Source: Saprospirales bacterium (GTDB lineage Bacteria; Bacteroidota; Bacteroidia; Chitinophagales; Saprospiraceae). From it: a stretch of 64,000 bases of DNA. Position 1 is the stretch's first letter. Every line of letters starts with the position of its first letter. The notes beneath the pieces are model-generated. The model had not been told where the DNA came from. It saw nothing but the letters and a program-made list of their open reading frames with translations, and did no database searches. The DNA lies in assembly GCA_016719895.1 (NCBI GenBank), contig JADJYG010000012.1, positions 1 to 64,000 on the forward strand, given 5' to 3'. The translations under genes were made by a program, and so were the position numbers. Below, in pieces: positions 19,366 through 29,117 of this stretch.

Positions 19366-19704
19366 ATGCCAAAGAAAAAAGTAGAAGAAATTTTGAACGG
19401 TTTGGATGACCAGATCGTCGACGTCGTCGGAACGTTTATCCGCCGGCGCAGAAAAGACTATGAAAAAGCGGCGATCGAATTGAAGAACAACCTGCGCGAC
19501 GATGTCGTGCGGTATTCCGAGTTGCTGGAAGCGCGGAAGATTTCCAAGGAAGATTTTGAGCTGCTCGTGCGCGGCCGGAGCGCCTTGTTGAAAATCGAAC
19601 TGCTGGAACACGTATCGGTTTCCAAATCGAAATTCGACCTGGTTTCGGAAGACGTGCTTCGACTGATCCTGCGCTCCGCCATTTCGGTCCTGGCAGCCAT
19701 TTGA
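19366..19704 (+). CDS. Hypothetical protein, 112 residues
   Basis: A short, helical, highly charged protein (RRRRKDYEKAAIELKNNLRDD...LLEARKISKEDFELLVRGR) without signal peptide or Cys. No family is recognised. Codon use and GC match the neighbours. It lies between the small lipoprotein gene and the miaB promoter. Confidence 0.65.
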   Translation: MPKKKVEEILNGLDDQIVDVVGTFIRRRRKDYEKAAIELKNNLRDDVVRYSELLEARKISKEDFELLVRGRSALLKIELLEHVSVSKSKFDLVSEDVLRLILRSAISVLAAI

Positions 19705-19783
19705 GGCCGCCATCTGGTCTGCGACGACGCCTGTGCCCAAACGGACATCTCTGTTTGGGCATATTTTTATAACTAACTGACAT

Positions 19784-19816
19784 TTTGTCATTTTACCTGA
19801 AATAATCGTACCTTTG
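19784..19816 (+). promoter_or_regulatory. Bacteroidota promoter (TTTG-N21-TACCTTTG) of miaB
   Basis: TTTG at 19784-19787, exactly 21 bases, then TACCTTTG at 19809-19816. Spacing and both boxes match the Bacteroidota housekeeping promoter. It lies 25 bases before the ATG at 19841 and argues against the upstream alternative start at 19814, which lies inside the -7 box. Confidence 0.75.
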
Positions 19817-19840
19817 CGCCCACTAATTGTATGCTTGCGT

Positions 19841-21262
19841 ATGTACGATAATAACCTGACAATAGAGGGGGTCAAAACAATCGATGAAGCCCTGCAGGGC
19901 AGCGTATTTTTCAAGGAAAGCCCCACACCGGGGCTCCGGCATTTTTATATCGAGAGCTACGGCTGTCAGATGAACTTTTCCGACAGCGAGATTGTCGCTT
20001 CCATTCTCGGCGAAGCGGGTTTTACGCCTTCCCGGAATCCGGAAGAAAGCGACCTGATCCTGATCAATACCTGTTCTATCCGGGAAAAGGCCGAAGAAAC
20101 CGTGCGGAAGCGGCTACGGGTGTTTGAAGCGATCAAACGGCAGCGCCCCGGCGCCATAGTCGGCGTATTGGGCTGCATGGCCGAGCGCCTGAAGAAAAAG
20201 TGGTTGGAAGAAGAAAAACTGGTCGACCTGGTGGTCGGGCCCGATGCCTACCGCGACCTGCCCAAACTCATCGGCGCCGCCGAAGACGGTCAGCGCTTGG
20301 TAAACGTGCTGCTCAGCCGGGAAGAAACCTACGCCGATATCAGCCCGGTACGCCTCGAATCCAATGGGATTACAGCGTTTATCAGCATCATGCGGGGCTG
20401 CGACAACATGTGCTCGTTTTGTGTGGTGCCGTTCACCCGCGGCCGCGAGCGCTCCCGCAACCCGTTCAGCATCGTGTCGGAAGCCTGCGGCCTTTTCGAA
20501 CGCGGCTACCGCGAGGTGACCCTGCTCGGCCAAAATGTGGACTCGTACAACTGGGAGCATCCGGAAACGGGCGAACGGGTCGATTTCGCCGGCCTGCTCG
20601 AAATGGTAGCAGCCATCCATCCAGCCCTGCGGGTGCGTTTTAGCACCAGCCACCCGAAGGATATGACAGACAAGGTCCTCCACACGATGGCCCGGCATGC
20701 GAATATTTGCAAATACATCCATTTGCCGGTGCAATCGGGCAACAGCAACGTGCTCGAACGCATGAACCGCACCTACGACCGCGACTGGTACAAACAACGC
20801 ATCGAAGCCATCCGCCGGATATTGCCCGGTGCGGCCGTGTCGAGCGATATCATCACCGGCTTTTGCGCCGAAACGGAGGAAGAGCACCAGGATACCCTTA
20901 GCATGGTCGAATGGGCTAATTTTTCGATGTCGTATATGTTTTTTTACTCCGAACGCCCGGGCACCCTGGCCGCCCGCAAATATCCCGACGACGTACCCGA
21001 ATCCGTAAAAAAACGGCGGTTGAATGAGGTCATCCGCCTGCAAACGGCAGTCAGCCTGCAGCACAACCAGGCCGATATCGGTAAAACCTTCGAAGTGCTG
21101 ATCGAAGGAAACTCCCGGAAATCAGACCAGGATTTTTGTGGCCGGAACACCCAAAACAAAATGGTTGTTTTCCCCAAAAAAGACGGTCTGAAGCCAGGCG
21201 ACTACGTGCAAGTGCAGGTCTGCGCTGCCACGAGCGCGACCTTGCTGGGGGAAATTTTGTGA
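19841..21262 (+). CDS. miaB: tRNA-2-methylthio-N6-isopentenyladenosine synthase MiaB
   Basis: A 473-residue radical-SAM methylthiotransferase that adds a methylthio group to i6A37 in tRNAs reading UNN codons. The N-terminal MTTase domain has YGCQMNFSDSE (Cys42) plus NTCSIRE and LGCMAERL, giving the three Cys of the auxiliary cluster. The radical-SAM domain has Cys187-x3-Cys191-x2-Cys194 (RGCDNMCSFCVVPFTRGRERSR region). A TRAM domain closes the protein (~410-473). The start at 19841 is fixed by the promoter at 19784-19816. The sigma-54 activator gene follows 25 bases later, an order often seen in Bacteroidota. Confidence 0.95.
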   Translation: MYDNNLTIEGVKTIDEALQGSVFFKESPTPGLRHFYIESYGCQMNFSDSEIVASILGEAGFTPSRNPEESDLILINTCSIREKAEETVRKRLRVFEAIKRQRPGAIVGVLGCMAERLKKKWLEEEKLVDLVVGPDAYRDLPKLIGAAEDGQRLVNVLLSREETYADISPVRLESNGITAFISIMRGCDNMCSFCVVPFTRGRERSRNPFSIVSEACGLFERGYREVTLLGQNVDSYNWEHPETGERVDFAGLLEMVAAIHPALRVRFSTSHPKDMTDKVLHTMARHANICKYIHLPVQSGNSNVLERMNRTYDRDWYKQRIEAIRRILPGAAVSSDIITGFCAETEEEHQDTLSMVEWANFSMSYMFFYSERPGTLAARKYPDDVPESVKKRRLNEVIRLQTAVSLQHNQADIGKTFEVLIEGNSRKSDQDFCGRNTQNKMVVFPKKDGLKPGDYVQVQVCAATSATLLGEIL

Positions 21263-21287
21263 ATTATTATGACTCATTAACTTAGCA

Positions 21288-22580
21288 ATGTCCGCTCAAC
21301 TGCAAAGTATAAAGGCGCGTTTTGGGATCGTCGGCGCCTCTTCCCTGCTCGATGCCGCCCTGGAAACGGCGCTGCGCGTAGCGCCAACCGACCTGACCGT
21401 GCTCATCATGGGCGAAAGCGGTGTCGGCAAGGAAGTGTTTTCCAAAATCATACACGCCCTCAGCGCCCGCAAACACAACGATTTTATCGCCGTAAACTGC
21501 GGCGCCATTCCGGAAGGCACCATAAATTCCGAACTTTTCGGGCACGAAAAAGGCTCCTTCACCGGCGCTATCGGCGACCGCAAAGGTTATTTCGAAGCGG
21601 TGAACGGCGGCACAATTTTTCTTGACGAAATAGCTGAAATGCCACTCGATACCCAATCGTACCTGCTGCGGGTACTGGAGTCAGGCGAGTTTCTGCGCGT
21701 CGGTTCGTCTAAAGTGCAAAAAACCGACGTACGGGTAATCGCCGCCACAAACGTCGACCTGGAGGAGCGCGTGCGCAAAGGCAAGTTTCGGGAAGACCTC
21801 TACTACCGCCTGAGCACCGTACCCATCCGGGTGCCGGCACTCAAAGACCGCCGCGAAGATATCCCGCTGCTTTTTCGCAAATTCTCCCAGGATATCGCCG
21901 AAAAATACCGCATGCAACCCATCCGGCTCGACGAACAAGCGGTATTTGCCCTGGAAACGTACCGCTGGCCAGGTAATATCCGCGAGTTAAAGAACATTGC
22001 CGAGCAACTTTCCATCCTGTCTGAAGAACGGGAGGTCGGCGCGGAGGCATTGCGCCTTCAGATGCCTCAATTGTTTGCGCGCAACCTGCCCATCGTCTCC
22101 GACCGTAACGGAAACAATGCATTCAAAACCGGGGAATACCAGGAACGCGAGATCTTTTACAAATTGCTGATCGATATGAAGAACGACCTGAACGACCTTA
22201 AGGCGCTCATCTTCGAACTCGTCAGCAGCAATAACCTGCGCATGCCTGACCTGAGCGTGCTGCGCCGCCTCCAGCCGGCTTTTTCGCTTTCGCATTCGGA
22301 GCACACCGGCGAAACGGGAGTCTACACACAAGCGGAACCCTCCCAGTCAATGACCGAAAGCGGAAAAGTCACGCCAATTATCATCGAGCCGGGCAAATCC
22401 GGCAATGTCTATGACCGCTCCGAAGTGGAAGACGACGCCCCGCTGGCCATGGATGAAATCGAAAAAGAAGCCATCAGGCGGGCCTTAAAAAAGTACAACG
22501 GCCGGCGAAAGGAAGCCGCTGAAGAACTGAAAATATCCGAACGCACCCTGTACCGCAAAATCAAACAATACAACCTGTAG
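21288..22580 (+). CDS. Sigma-54-dependent transcriptional activator without receiver domain
   Basis: A 430-residue enhancer-binding protein. The AAA+ domain starts almost at once: Walker A GESGVGK at residues 42-48, GSFTGA loop (a variant of GAFTGA that contacts sigma-54) near 84, Walker B TIFLDEIAEM, and the RWPGNIREL arginine region. A variable stretch (~255-375) is followed by a Fis-type helix-turn-helix (NGRRKEAAEELKISERTLYRKI). No phospho-receiver or sensor domain precedes the ATPase, so its control must come from another protein or the variable region. The gene lies directly after miaB. Confidence 0.9.
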   Translation: MSAQLQSIKARFGIVGASSLLDAALETALRVAPTDLTVLIMGESGVGKEVFSKIIHALSARKHNDFIAVNCGAIPEGTINSELFGHEKGSFTGAIGDRKGYFEAVNGGTIFLDEIAEMPLDTQSYLLRVLESGEFLRVGSSKVQKTDVRVIAATNVDLEERVRKGKFREDLYYRLSTVPIRVPALKDRREDIPLLFRKFSQDIAEKYRMQPIRLDEQAVFALETYRWPGNIRELKNIAEQLSILSEEREVGAEALRLQMPQLFARNLPIVSDRNGNNAFKTGEYQEREIFYKLLIDMKNDLNDLKALIFELVSSNNLRMPDLSVLRRLQPAFSLSHSEHTGETGVYTQAEPSQSMTESGKVTPIIIEPGKSGNVYDRSEVEDDAPLAMDEIEKEAIRRALKKYNGRRKEAAEELKISERTLYRKIKQYNL

Positions 22581-22690
22581 CACCACGCGCAGTCTTCAAT
22601 TGTTAACGATTCCAAAACGGGGCTTTGCCTCAGGCAGCGATCCGGATATTTGCCCCATCCATCCTGGCCAACAAAATAACTGCACTGTAC

Positions 22691-24133
22691 ATGATGCGTT
22701 TCCTTGCTTTTTTCCTCGGCATAATGCTCACGGCGCTCGTAGCCAATGCCCAAAAAGGCTATAACATCCGGGTGAAGCTGGAGAATTATCCCGAAAAAGA
22801 ACTCGTACTCGGGTTTCACTTCGGCGACAAACAATACGTTAAAGATACCGTGAGCGCGGATGCAGACGGCTATTTCACCTTCAAGGCAGATACGCTGCTC
22901 CCTTGCGGGGTGTACTTGCTGGTGCTCAAACCCGACAATTATTTTATTCAAATCCTGCTCTCTGAAGCCGACCAGCAGTTTACCCTGATCACCGATGCCA
23001 AAGATGCCGTGGACAAAATGCGGCTTAAAGGCTCCGATGAAAATTCGATCTTTTACGAATACCTCGCCTACTTAAATAAAATGCGGGTAAAGGCCGATAC
23101 CGTGCGGGCACAACTGACGCAGCTAGCCGGCAACCCTGCCGATTCCGTCAGGCTGGTGCAGGAAAGCGGCGAGCTGGATAAACAAGTGCGCAAATACCAG
23201 CAGGAGCTGATCACTAAACATGGAGGCTTGCTGGTGGCAAAAATTATTCGCAGCTCGCTCGAGCCCGAATTGCCAGAGTTTAAAGGTGGCGATGACCGGG
23301 AAATTCAACTGAAAAAATACTACTGGTACCGGGCGCATTATTTTGACAACATTGACATCAGCGACCCCTGCCTGCTGCGCAGCCCGGTACTGCACCCCAA
23401 AATAGACACTTATGTCAATAAAGTGGCGCCCCAGCACCCCGATAGCATCAATATTGCCCTGGATTACATCATCGGAAGGATTAAGGATGCACCGGAGACC
23501 TATAAATTTTACCTGATCCACTTTTTAAATACCTACGCCAAATCGGGTATCGTCGGTATGGATGCCTGCTATGTCCACATTGCGCAAAAGTACTATTGCA
23601 ACGGCGGCGCCTACTGGGTCAAAAAGGAGGATCTGGAAAAAATATGCGACAATGCCCGGCGCCTGGAGCCGATTCTGATCGGCAAAATAGCGCCCAATAT
23701 TACGGTGAAGGACCGCAATGACCAAGCGCTCAGCTTGTGGGATGTGGATGCCGATTATACCGTGTTGTTTTTCTGGGCGCCCGATTGCAGCCATTGCCAA
23801 AAGGCCGCCCCTTACCTGGTTGAATTTGCAAAAAAATTCAAAGACCGCGGCGTGAAGGTTTTTGCCGTTTGTACGGCAGTTGCGGATAAAGGGCCGGAAT
23901 GCTGGAAAGGCGTGGAAGAAAAAGGGTTCAGCGATTTTCTGTTTCTGAACGCCTACGACCCGTATATCCAAAGCCGCTACAAAACGCTGTACGACGTTCA
24001 ATCGACCCCCCAGGTTTATATCCTCGACCGGAAGCATGAAATCCTGATGAAACGTATCGGCGCCGAACAACTCGAAAAAGTAATGGAGGATATTATGCGT
24101 TTCCAGGAAGAGCGCCGGCGGCACGGTGAATAG
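22691..24133 (+). CDS. Exported thioredoxin-like (DUF4369/redoxin) protein
   Basis: A 480-residue periplasmic protein. The ATG at 22691 gives a signal peptide (MMRFLAFFLGIMLTALVANA, before QKGY). An N-terminal DUF4369-like beta domain (~22-125) is followed by a helical middle region (DUF5106-like) and a C-terminal thioredoxin fold (~335-475) with active site APDCSHCQ (Cys366, Cys369), a cis-Pro (STPQVYI) and SLWDVD. Such proteins are TlpA/ResA-like thiol oxidoreductases in Bacteroidota, probably membrane-associated. The partner is unknown. It ends at a large palindrome shared with the convergent selD. Confidence 0.85.
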   Translation: MMRFLAFFLGIMLTALVANAQKGYNIRVKLENYPEKELVLGFHFGDKQYVKDTVSADADGYFTFKADTLLPCGVYLLVLKPDNYFIQILLSEADQQFTLITDAKDAVDKMRLKGSDENSIFYEYLAYLNKMRVKADTVRAQLTQLAGNPADSVRLVQESGELDKQVRKYQQELITKHGGLLVAKIIRSSLEPELPEFKGGDDREIQLKKYYWYRAHYFDNIDISDPCLLRSPVLHPKIDTYVNKVAPQHPDSINIALDYIIGRIKDAPETYKFYLIHFLNTYAKSGIVGMDACYVHIAQKYYCNGGAYWVKKEDLEKICDNARRLEPILIGKIAPNITVKDRNDQALSLWDVDADYTVLFFWAPDCSHCQKAAPYLVEFAKKFKDRGVKVFAVCTAVADKGPECWKGVEEKGFSDFLFLNAYDPYIQSRYKTLYDVQSTPQVYILDRKHEILMKRIGAEQLEKVMEDIMRFQEERRRHGE

Positions 24134-24140
24134 AGGGGGA

Positions 24141-24312
24141 ATAATAGACTTGTTGCGGTGGAGGGCTTTGAGTGGGTAAAAAGCCATTTTTTCGGCTGGC
24201 AAGGCAAATTTTGCAGTCGAAATCGGGTATATTCGACGAAAAATTTAACGCAGCCAAGCGGGAAAAGGGCTTTTTCCCCGCCAAAGACCTCCACCGCAAC
24301 AAGTCTAATAAT
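24141..24312. repeat. 172-bp imperfect palindrome filling the spacer between convergent genes
   Basis: The outer arms (about 24143-24169 and 24282-24311) differ by one base in 27: TAGACTTGTTGCGGTGGAGG and its complement. The inner arms stay alignable (AAAAAGCC..., AAATTTT...TCGAA) down to a centre near 24225. It starts 7 bases after the redoxin stop and ends 2 bases before the selD stop. It has no coding sense. It may be a MITE-like repeat or a bidirectional terminator; no other copy is in this window. Confidence 0.65.
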
Positions 24313-24314
24313 GA

Positions 24315-25352
24315 TCAGACGATGGTAATTGCCATCGGCTGTTGTTCTGTAAGAAACCCAAAGGCTTCCAGCAGGAAGCCTTCTTTTTTTGCCTCCTGCT
24401 GAAATGCCGCTTCGCAGCCGGGCGCCACGGCCACCAGCAAGCCGCCGCTGGTTTGTGGGTCAGCCAGGATTTGCCGGTGCAGGGCGCCGGCTCCGGCTAT
24501 TTTGTGTCCGTAGCTGTCCCAGTTGCGGCCCGTCCCTCCGGGAACACACCGCTGACCCAGGTAGATATCCAGTATACTCCGGTCGATGACCGGCACCCGG
24601 TCAAAATGCACCACGGCGCTGCAGGTACTGGCTGCGCACATTTCAGCCAAATGGCCCAACAACCCGAACCCGGTCACATCCGTCATCGCTTGTACGCAGG
24701 ACATTTGGCCGAACCGGGCGCCTGCTTTGTTTAGTATTTTCATACTGGCCGGCGCAATGGCGGCGTGTTCGGGTTGTAACACGCCTTTTTTCTGCGCCGT
24801 GGTGAGAATACCAACGCCTAGGGGCTTGGTCAGAAAAAGTTGGGCGCCTGGAGTAGCGCCCCCGTTTTTTTTCAAATGTTCCAGCCGAACGCGTCCGGTT
24901 ACCGCCAGTCCGAAAATGGGTTCCGGACTGTCAATGCTGTGGCCGCCGGCAAGCGGAATACCGGCTTCTGCGCAAGCCTTCCGCCCGCCCTCCACCACCA
25001 GTCCGGCTACTTCGGGCGGCAGTGTATTGATTGGCCATCCCAGGATAGCGATCGCCAACAATGGCGTCCCCCCCATAGCATAAACGTCGCTGATGGCATT
25101 GACGGCAGCGATCCGGCCGAAATCTTCGGGATCATCCACAACCGGCATAAAAAAATCGGTGGTGCTCACCACGGCGGTCCCGTCGCCGAGGTCAAATACG
25201 GCAGCGTCGTCCCGGTCTTCATTGCCGACGAGCAATTGTGGGAACAGCGGCGCTGCGGCGGCAGTCTGGAGGATATGATCTAAAATTCTCGGCGCTATTT
25301 TACATCCGCATCCGGCGCCGTGGGAGAATTGGGTAAGTTTAAATGGTATCAT
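24315..25352 (-). CDS. selD: Selenide, water dikinase SelD (Cys form)
   Basis: A 345-residue selenophosphate synthetase that makes selenophosphate from selenide and ATP for selenouridine or selenocysteine synthesis. The N-terminal loop HGAGCGCK carries Cys15 (equivalent to E. coli Cys17, not selenocysteine) and Lys18. ATP/Mg-binding DDAAVF and TTDFFMPVVDDP follow, then MTDVTGFGLLGHL and the C-terminal DPQTSGGLL. Length is normal. No selA, selB or selU (mnmH) is near it in this window. The TonB receptor gene lies just upstream on the same strand (6 bases), so co-transcription is possible. Confidence 0.93.
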   Translation of the reverse strand: MIPFKLTQFSHGAGCGCKIAPRILDHILQTAAAAPLFPQLLVGNEDRDDAAVFDLGDGTAVVSTTDFFMPVVDDPEDFGRIAAVNAISDVYAMGGTPLLAIAILGWPINTLPPEVAGLVVEGGRKACAEAGIPLAGGHSIDSPEPIFGLAVTGRVRLEHLKKNGGATPGAQLFLTKPLGVGILTTAQKKGVLQPEHAAIAPASMKILNKAGARFGQMSCVQAMTDVTGFGLLGHLAEMCAASTCSAVVHFDRVPVIDRSILDIYLGQRCVPGGTGRNWDSYGHKIAGAGALHRQILADPQTSGGLLVAVAPGCEAAFQQEAKKEGFLLEAFGFLTEQQPMAITIV

Positions 25353-25358
25353 GAAAAA

Positions 25359-27639
25359 TCAAAACTGCACAGTCATGCTCAAACTGGGTAAAATCGGAAG
25401 TTGATTTACCCGAGCAAACTGCACCCGGTCAAAGTAGAAAATATTATCCCGGTCATACACATTGGTTGCAGATGCCGTGATCTCCACTTTACCATGCCTG
25501 GAAAACTCAAAAGTGCGTTTTACCGACAGATCGAGGCGGTGGTAATACGGCAAGCGCCCGCTGTTGCGATCGTCCGAGTAGAGGATGCCCAGATCGCCGT
25601 TGCCGCCCAGCACATCGGTGCCGATACCCTCGTCGAAAGTAACGTTGGTGAAAAAACCTTGTGTCAGCGTGAAGGGGAAGCCCGAGCCAAAATTCCAGCG
25701 GGCGCCAAATTCCCATTGTTTCTTTTTCCCGGCTTGGTAGGTCGTCACCAGGTTCAGGTTATGCCGGCGGTCGAACACGGGCGGGTAGGTTTGCTCGCCG
25801 TCAAAACGGTTGACAAAACCCAGCGAATAAGCGCCCCAGATGTAGAATTTCCTGGCTTCCAGTTTGAGGGACAGGTCCACGCCGTAAGCTTCTCCGGTTT
25901 CCACCACATAGTTCGGGTCCTGCGGCAGGAGTTTATTCCGGTTGAGCGCCAGCAACTGGGTAAAGTCCTTGTAGTATCCTTCGATATTCAGTTCAAAATT
26001 ACTGGTAATATCGACCTCAAAACCGGCAACGCCGTGCAGCGCTTTTTGCAGGCGGTGGTCCACCCGCTCCGTGGCGGACCCGGCTTTATACACCGTTTCT
26101 TCCGGCCCGGATAAAAAACCGACGAAGAGATTGACGATGTCGCGTTCGTTGACGGTGGAGAGCAGGTTCTGGGAATACAGGCCGGCAGCAGCTTTAAAGC
26201 GGAGGTTGCCGGTTATGTTGTATTTCAGGCCCAGCCGCGGCTCCGGCGATACGTCGTTGAGCGATTGATAGTATTGCAGGCGGAAGCCCGGCTCGATCAC
26301 CAGGGGTCCGATTTTTCGCTTCCAGCGCAGGTAGATGCTGATTTCCGTCGTGTTTTCAAACTGTTCGATGGTCAGGCCCCGGAAGTTTTCAAAGGTAAAT
26401 TCGGTGCGAAAGCCGGTCAGTTCAAGGCCGTATTTGAGTTCGTTGTTGCGGTCGAAATTGGTAAAATTGAGGCCGGCATAAAAACCGCTGATCCCACTTT
26501 CGCGCGGCCGGCGGTCGGATTCCTCGATGCGCGAATTGTATTTGGAATAGGTCAGCGTGCCCCCGACGATCGTATTGGAATTGGTCGGTACGAGCGTAAA
26601 GTCAAAACCGCCACCGCTGCTCTTCCAGTCAAAATCCGTAATCGGGTAATCGACGCCGTCGTCGTAGCTGAACCCAAAGAAATTCATCTTGCTGCCGTTG
26701 CCTGTCAGAAGCGACAGTTTCCCGTAAAAGTCGCGGTAATTAAAGGGGATACCCACCGAATCGTTGACATAGTTGTACAATTTTGGCGCTGCCTGGTCGA
26801 TCAGTGCCTGTTTGGCGGTGAGCACAAACGACACGCTGGCGCCGCCCTCCTCTTTCACCGGAATGATCGGTCCCTCCAGCAGGGCTTAGCTTGAAAAGGG
26901 CTGGCCGACACCAGGCCCGATAAACGGCGCCGGTTACCTTCCCGGTTTTAACATCCACGATAGCCGAAATGCGGCCGCCATAGTCGGCATTGAAGCCGCC
27001 CGTAAGTACATCCACGTTGCGGATAAGTTCCGTCTCGAAAACGGAGAAAAAACCGATACTGTGAAAAGGGTTGTAGATCGTCATGCCGTCCAGCAGAATG
27101 CGGTTTTGTACCGGCGATCCGCCGCGGATATACAGCTGACCGCCCTGGTCGCCCGTAAAAATTACGCCGGGCAGCACCGTAAGGTACTGGGCGATATCGG
27201 ACTGCCCTCCGGTGGACGGCAGAGAACGGATTTGCTTGGGCGTTACGGTCAGTTTGGAAACCTGTACTTCTGTTTTTGCCTGTTCCTTTTTGCCGCTGAT
27301 GATCACTTCTTCCAGGTTGGTACCGCTTTCGATCATATACACCGACTGATACAGAATTTCGCCTTTGCTGACCCGGATGGCGGTGGTAAAATCCTCGTAT
27401 CCCAGGTAGGTGACCTTCAACTGGTATTGGCCGACCGGCACGTTGGAAAGAGAGAAAAAACCATTGATATCGGTCGACGTCCCCATTGAAGCCCCCTCGA
27501 TCTGAACGGTGGCAAAGGCAACCGGTTGAGCGGATTCCTTTTCGTAAACGTTACCCCGAATGGTACCTTTATCCGTTCGTTGGGCCAATAAAAATGCCGG
27601 AAGGCATGCCAAAGCAAGAACAATAGAGCTGTTTTTCAT
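25359..27639 (-). pseudogene. TonB-dependent receptor, broken by two frameshifts
   Basis: An outer-membrane receptor with N-terminal carboxypeptidase-regulatory-like domain. The part from the ATG at 27639 has a signal peptide (MKNSSIVLALACLPAFLLA), the beta-sandwich, and the plug (LYIRGGSPVQNRILLDGM...GGRISAIVDVKTG). The frame is lost near 26940. A 25-residue stretch GNRRRLSGLVSASPFQ is in the next frame, and a second shift near 26886 leads to ALLEGPIIPVKEEGG and the intact barrel (25359-26858), ending SLSMTVQF. Each break needs one missing base. The whole length is family-like, so two sequence errors or a very recent inactivation are both possible. The substrate is unknown. Confidence 0.85.
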
Positions 27640-27660
27640 CAAAATCTTATTTGAAGGCGG

Positions 27661-27668
27661 CAAAGATA
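27661..27668 (-). promoter_or_regulatory. Bacteroidota -7 element (TATCTTTG) of the TonB receptor gene
   Basis: TATCTTTG on the minus strand ends 21 bases before the ATG at 27639. It rules out the upstream start at 27690 as the real one. No clear TTTG -33 box is visible. Confidence 0.45.
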
Positions 27669-27832
27669 GCAGCAGGAAATTATTTCGCACGCCCTGGAAA
27701 AGATTGTTCCGGACAAAGAACAGGCTTTTCTGGAAAATCAGATGGTCTGTGCGGTTTTTCCCCGAAAGCTTGTTGGCTCAGACGCTCTTTTTCCACTACT
27801 TTGGCCCTGTTTTTAAGCACTAATATCCGGAT

Positions 27833-29038
27833 TTGAAAACCTATGATATCCTGATTGTCGGTGGCGGCATAGTAGGCCTGGCCGCCGCTTACCAGTTGTT
27901 GCAACGCAGGCCGGGGCTCCGGCTGGCAGTATTGGAAAAAGAAAAAGAAGTGGCGGCGCACCAAAGCAGTCGAAACAGCGGCGTGATACACAGTGGGATA
28001 TACTACCGCCCCGGCAGCCTGAGGGCGCTCAATTGCCGTAGGGGGTATACGCTCCTGTTGCAGTTTTGCGCCAAGGAGGGACTCCCCTTCGAGGTCTGCG
28101 GTAAGATTATCGTAGCCGCAACTGCCGCCGAACGGGGGCAACTCGACGCCATCCACCAACGGGGCCTCGCCAATGGCCTGCAAGGCCTGCGCTTGCTCGC
28201 TCCGGAAGAAGCGCGCGCCATAGAGCCGCATGTGCGTGCCGAAGCCGCACTTTGGGTTCCGCAAGCGGGCATTACGGATTACGGTCTTATTGCGCGCCGG
28301 TATGCCGAACGGGTGCTTGCCGCCGGCGGCGAGGTGCTTACAGGCGTTAAAGTCGATCAAATCCGGCCGGGAAGTACAGAGGTCGTGCTCAGCGGCGCCG
28401 GCTGGGAGGGCAGCGCGAGGCAGGTAGTGACTTGTTGCGGTTTGTATTCGGACCGGATTACCCGCCTGACCGGCGAGCGACCCGGGGTTCAAATTCTACC
28501 GTTTCGGGGGGAATATTACGAACTCAAACCCGAACGCGCACATTTGGTCCGCAACCTGATCTATCCCGTGCCCAACCCAAATTTTCCGTTTTTAGGCGTT
28601 CATTTTACCCGCATGATCCACGGGGGTATCGAAGCGGGCCCGAATGCCGTTCTGGCATTCCGCCGGGAAGGCTATTCCCGGTGGGATATTCAACCTGCCG
28701 AACTTTTCGAAACCCTCCGGTTTCGCGGATTTCAGCGCCTGGCAGCCCGCTACTGGCGCGACGGCTGGGCCGAGATGCGCCGTTCGTTTTTCAAATCACA
28801 GTTTGTCCGCGCGCTGCAACACCTGGTGCCGGAAATAACTGCCGGCGACCTTGTGCCGGCACGCAGCGGCGTGCGGGCAATGGCCTGCACACCGGAAGGC
28901 CAATTGCACGACGATTTTTTGATCCTGGAAAAAGGCCGTATCCTTAACGTGTGCAACGCACCCAGCCCGGCGGCGACGGCTTCTCTGGCTATCGGGGAGG
29001 CCGTGGCAGAGCGGATACTGCAGAATCGCCGGGAATAA
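27833..29038 (+). CDS. lhgO: L-2-hydroxyglutarate oxidase
   Basis: A 401-residue FAD-dependent oxidase of the DAO family that converts L-2-hydroxyglutarate to 2-oxoglutarate, passing electrons to the quinone pool. The N-terminal ILIVGGGIVGLAAAYQL is the dinucleotide-binding fold (residues 6-22). The LhgO block HQSSRNSGVIHSGIYY (~44-59) follows, then GIEAGPNAVLAF and the C-terminal NVCNAPSPAATASLAIG. The start codon is TTG at 27833. It is divergent from the TonB receptor gene. Confidence 0.9.
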   Translation: MKTYDILIVGGGIVGLAAAYQLLQRRPGLRLAVLEKEKEVAAHQSSRNSGVIHSGIYYRPGSLRALNCRRGYTLLLQFCAKEGLPFEVCGKIIVAATAAERGQLDAIHQRGLANGLQGLRLLAPEEARAIEPHVRAEAALWVPQAGITDYGLIARRYAERVLAAGGEVLTGVKVDQIRPGSTEVVLSGAGWEGSARQVVTCCGLYSDRITRLTGERPGVQILPFRGEYYELKPERAHLVRNLIYPVPNPNFPFLGVHFTRMIHGGIEAGPNAVLAFRREGYSRWDIQPAELFETLRFRGFQRLAARYWRDGWAEMRRSFFKSQFVRALQHLVPEITAGDLVPARSGVRAMACTPEGQLHDDFLILEKGRILNVCNAPSPAATASLAIGEAVAERILQNRRE

Positions 29039-29076
29039 AATTTATCTGCGTCAACGGACTTTGGAAGGTCTGGATT

Positions 29077-29084
29077 TATATTTG
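29077..29084 (+). promoter_or_regulatory. Possible -7 element (TATATTTG) of the lipoprotein gene
   Basis: TATATTTG fits TAnnTTTG and lies 33 bases before the ATG at 29118, supporting that start over the upstream one at 29061. A TTTG lies only 13 bases before it, too close for a normal -33 box. Confidence 0.35.
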
Positions 29085-29117
29085 TACCTGTTCGAGTTCT
29101 TAGAGAAATATACCACT

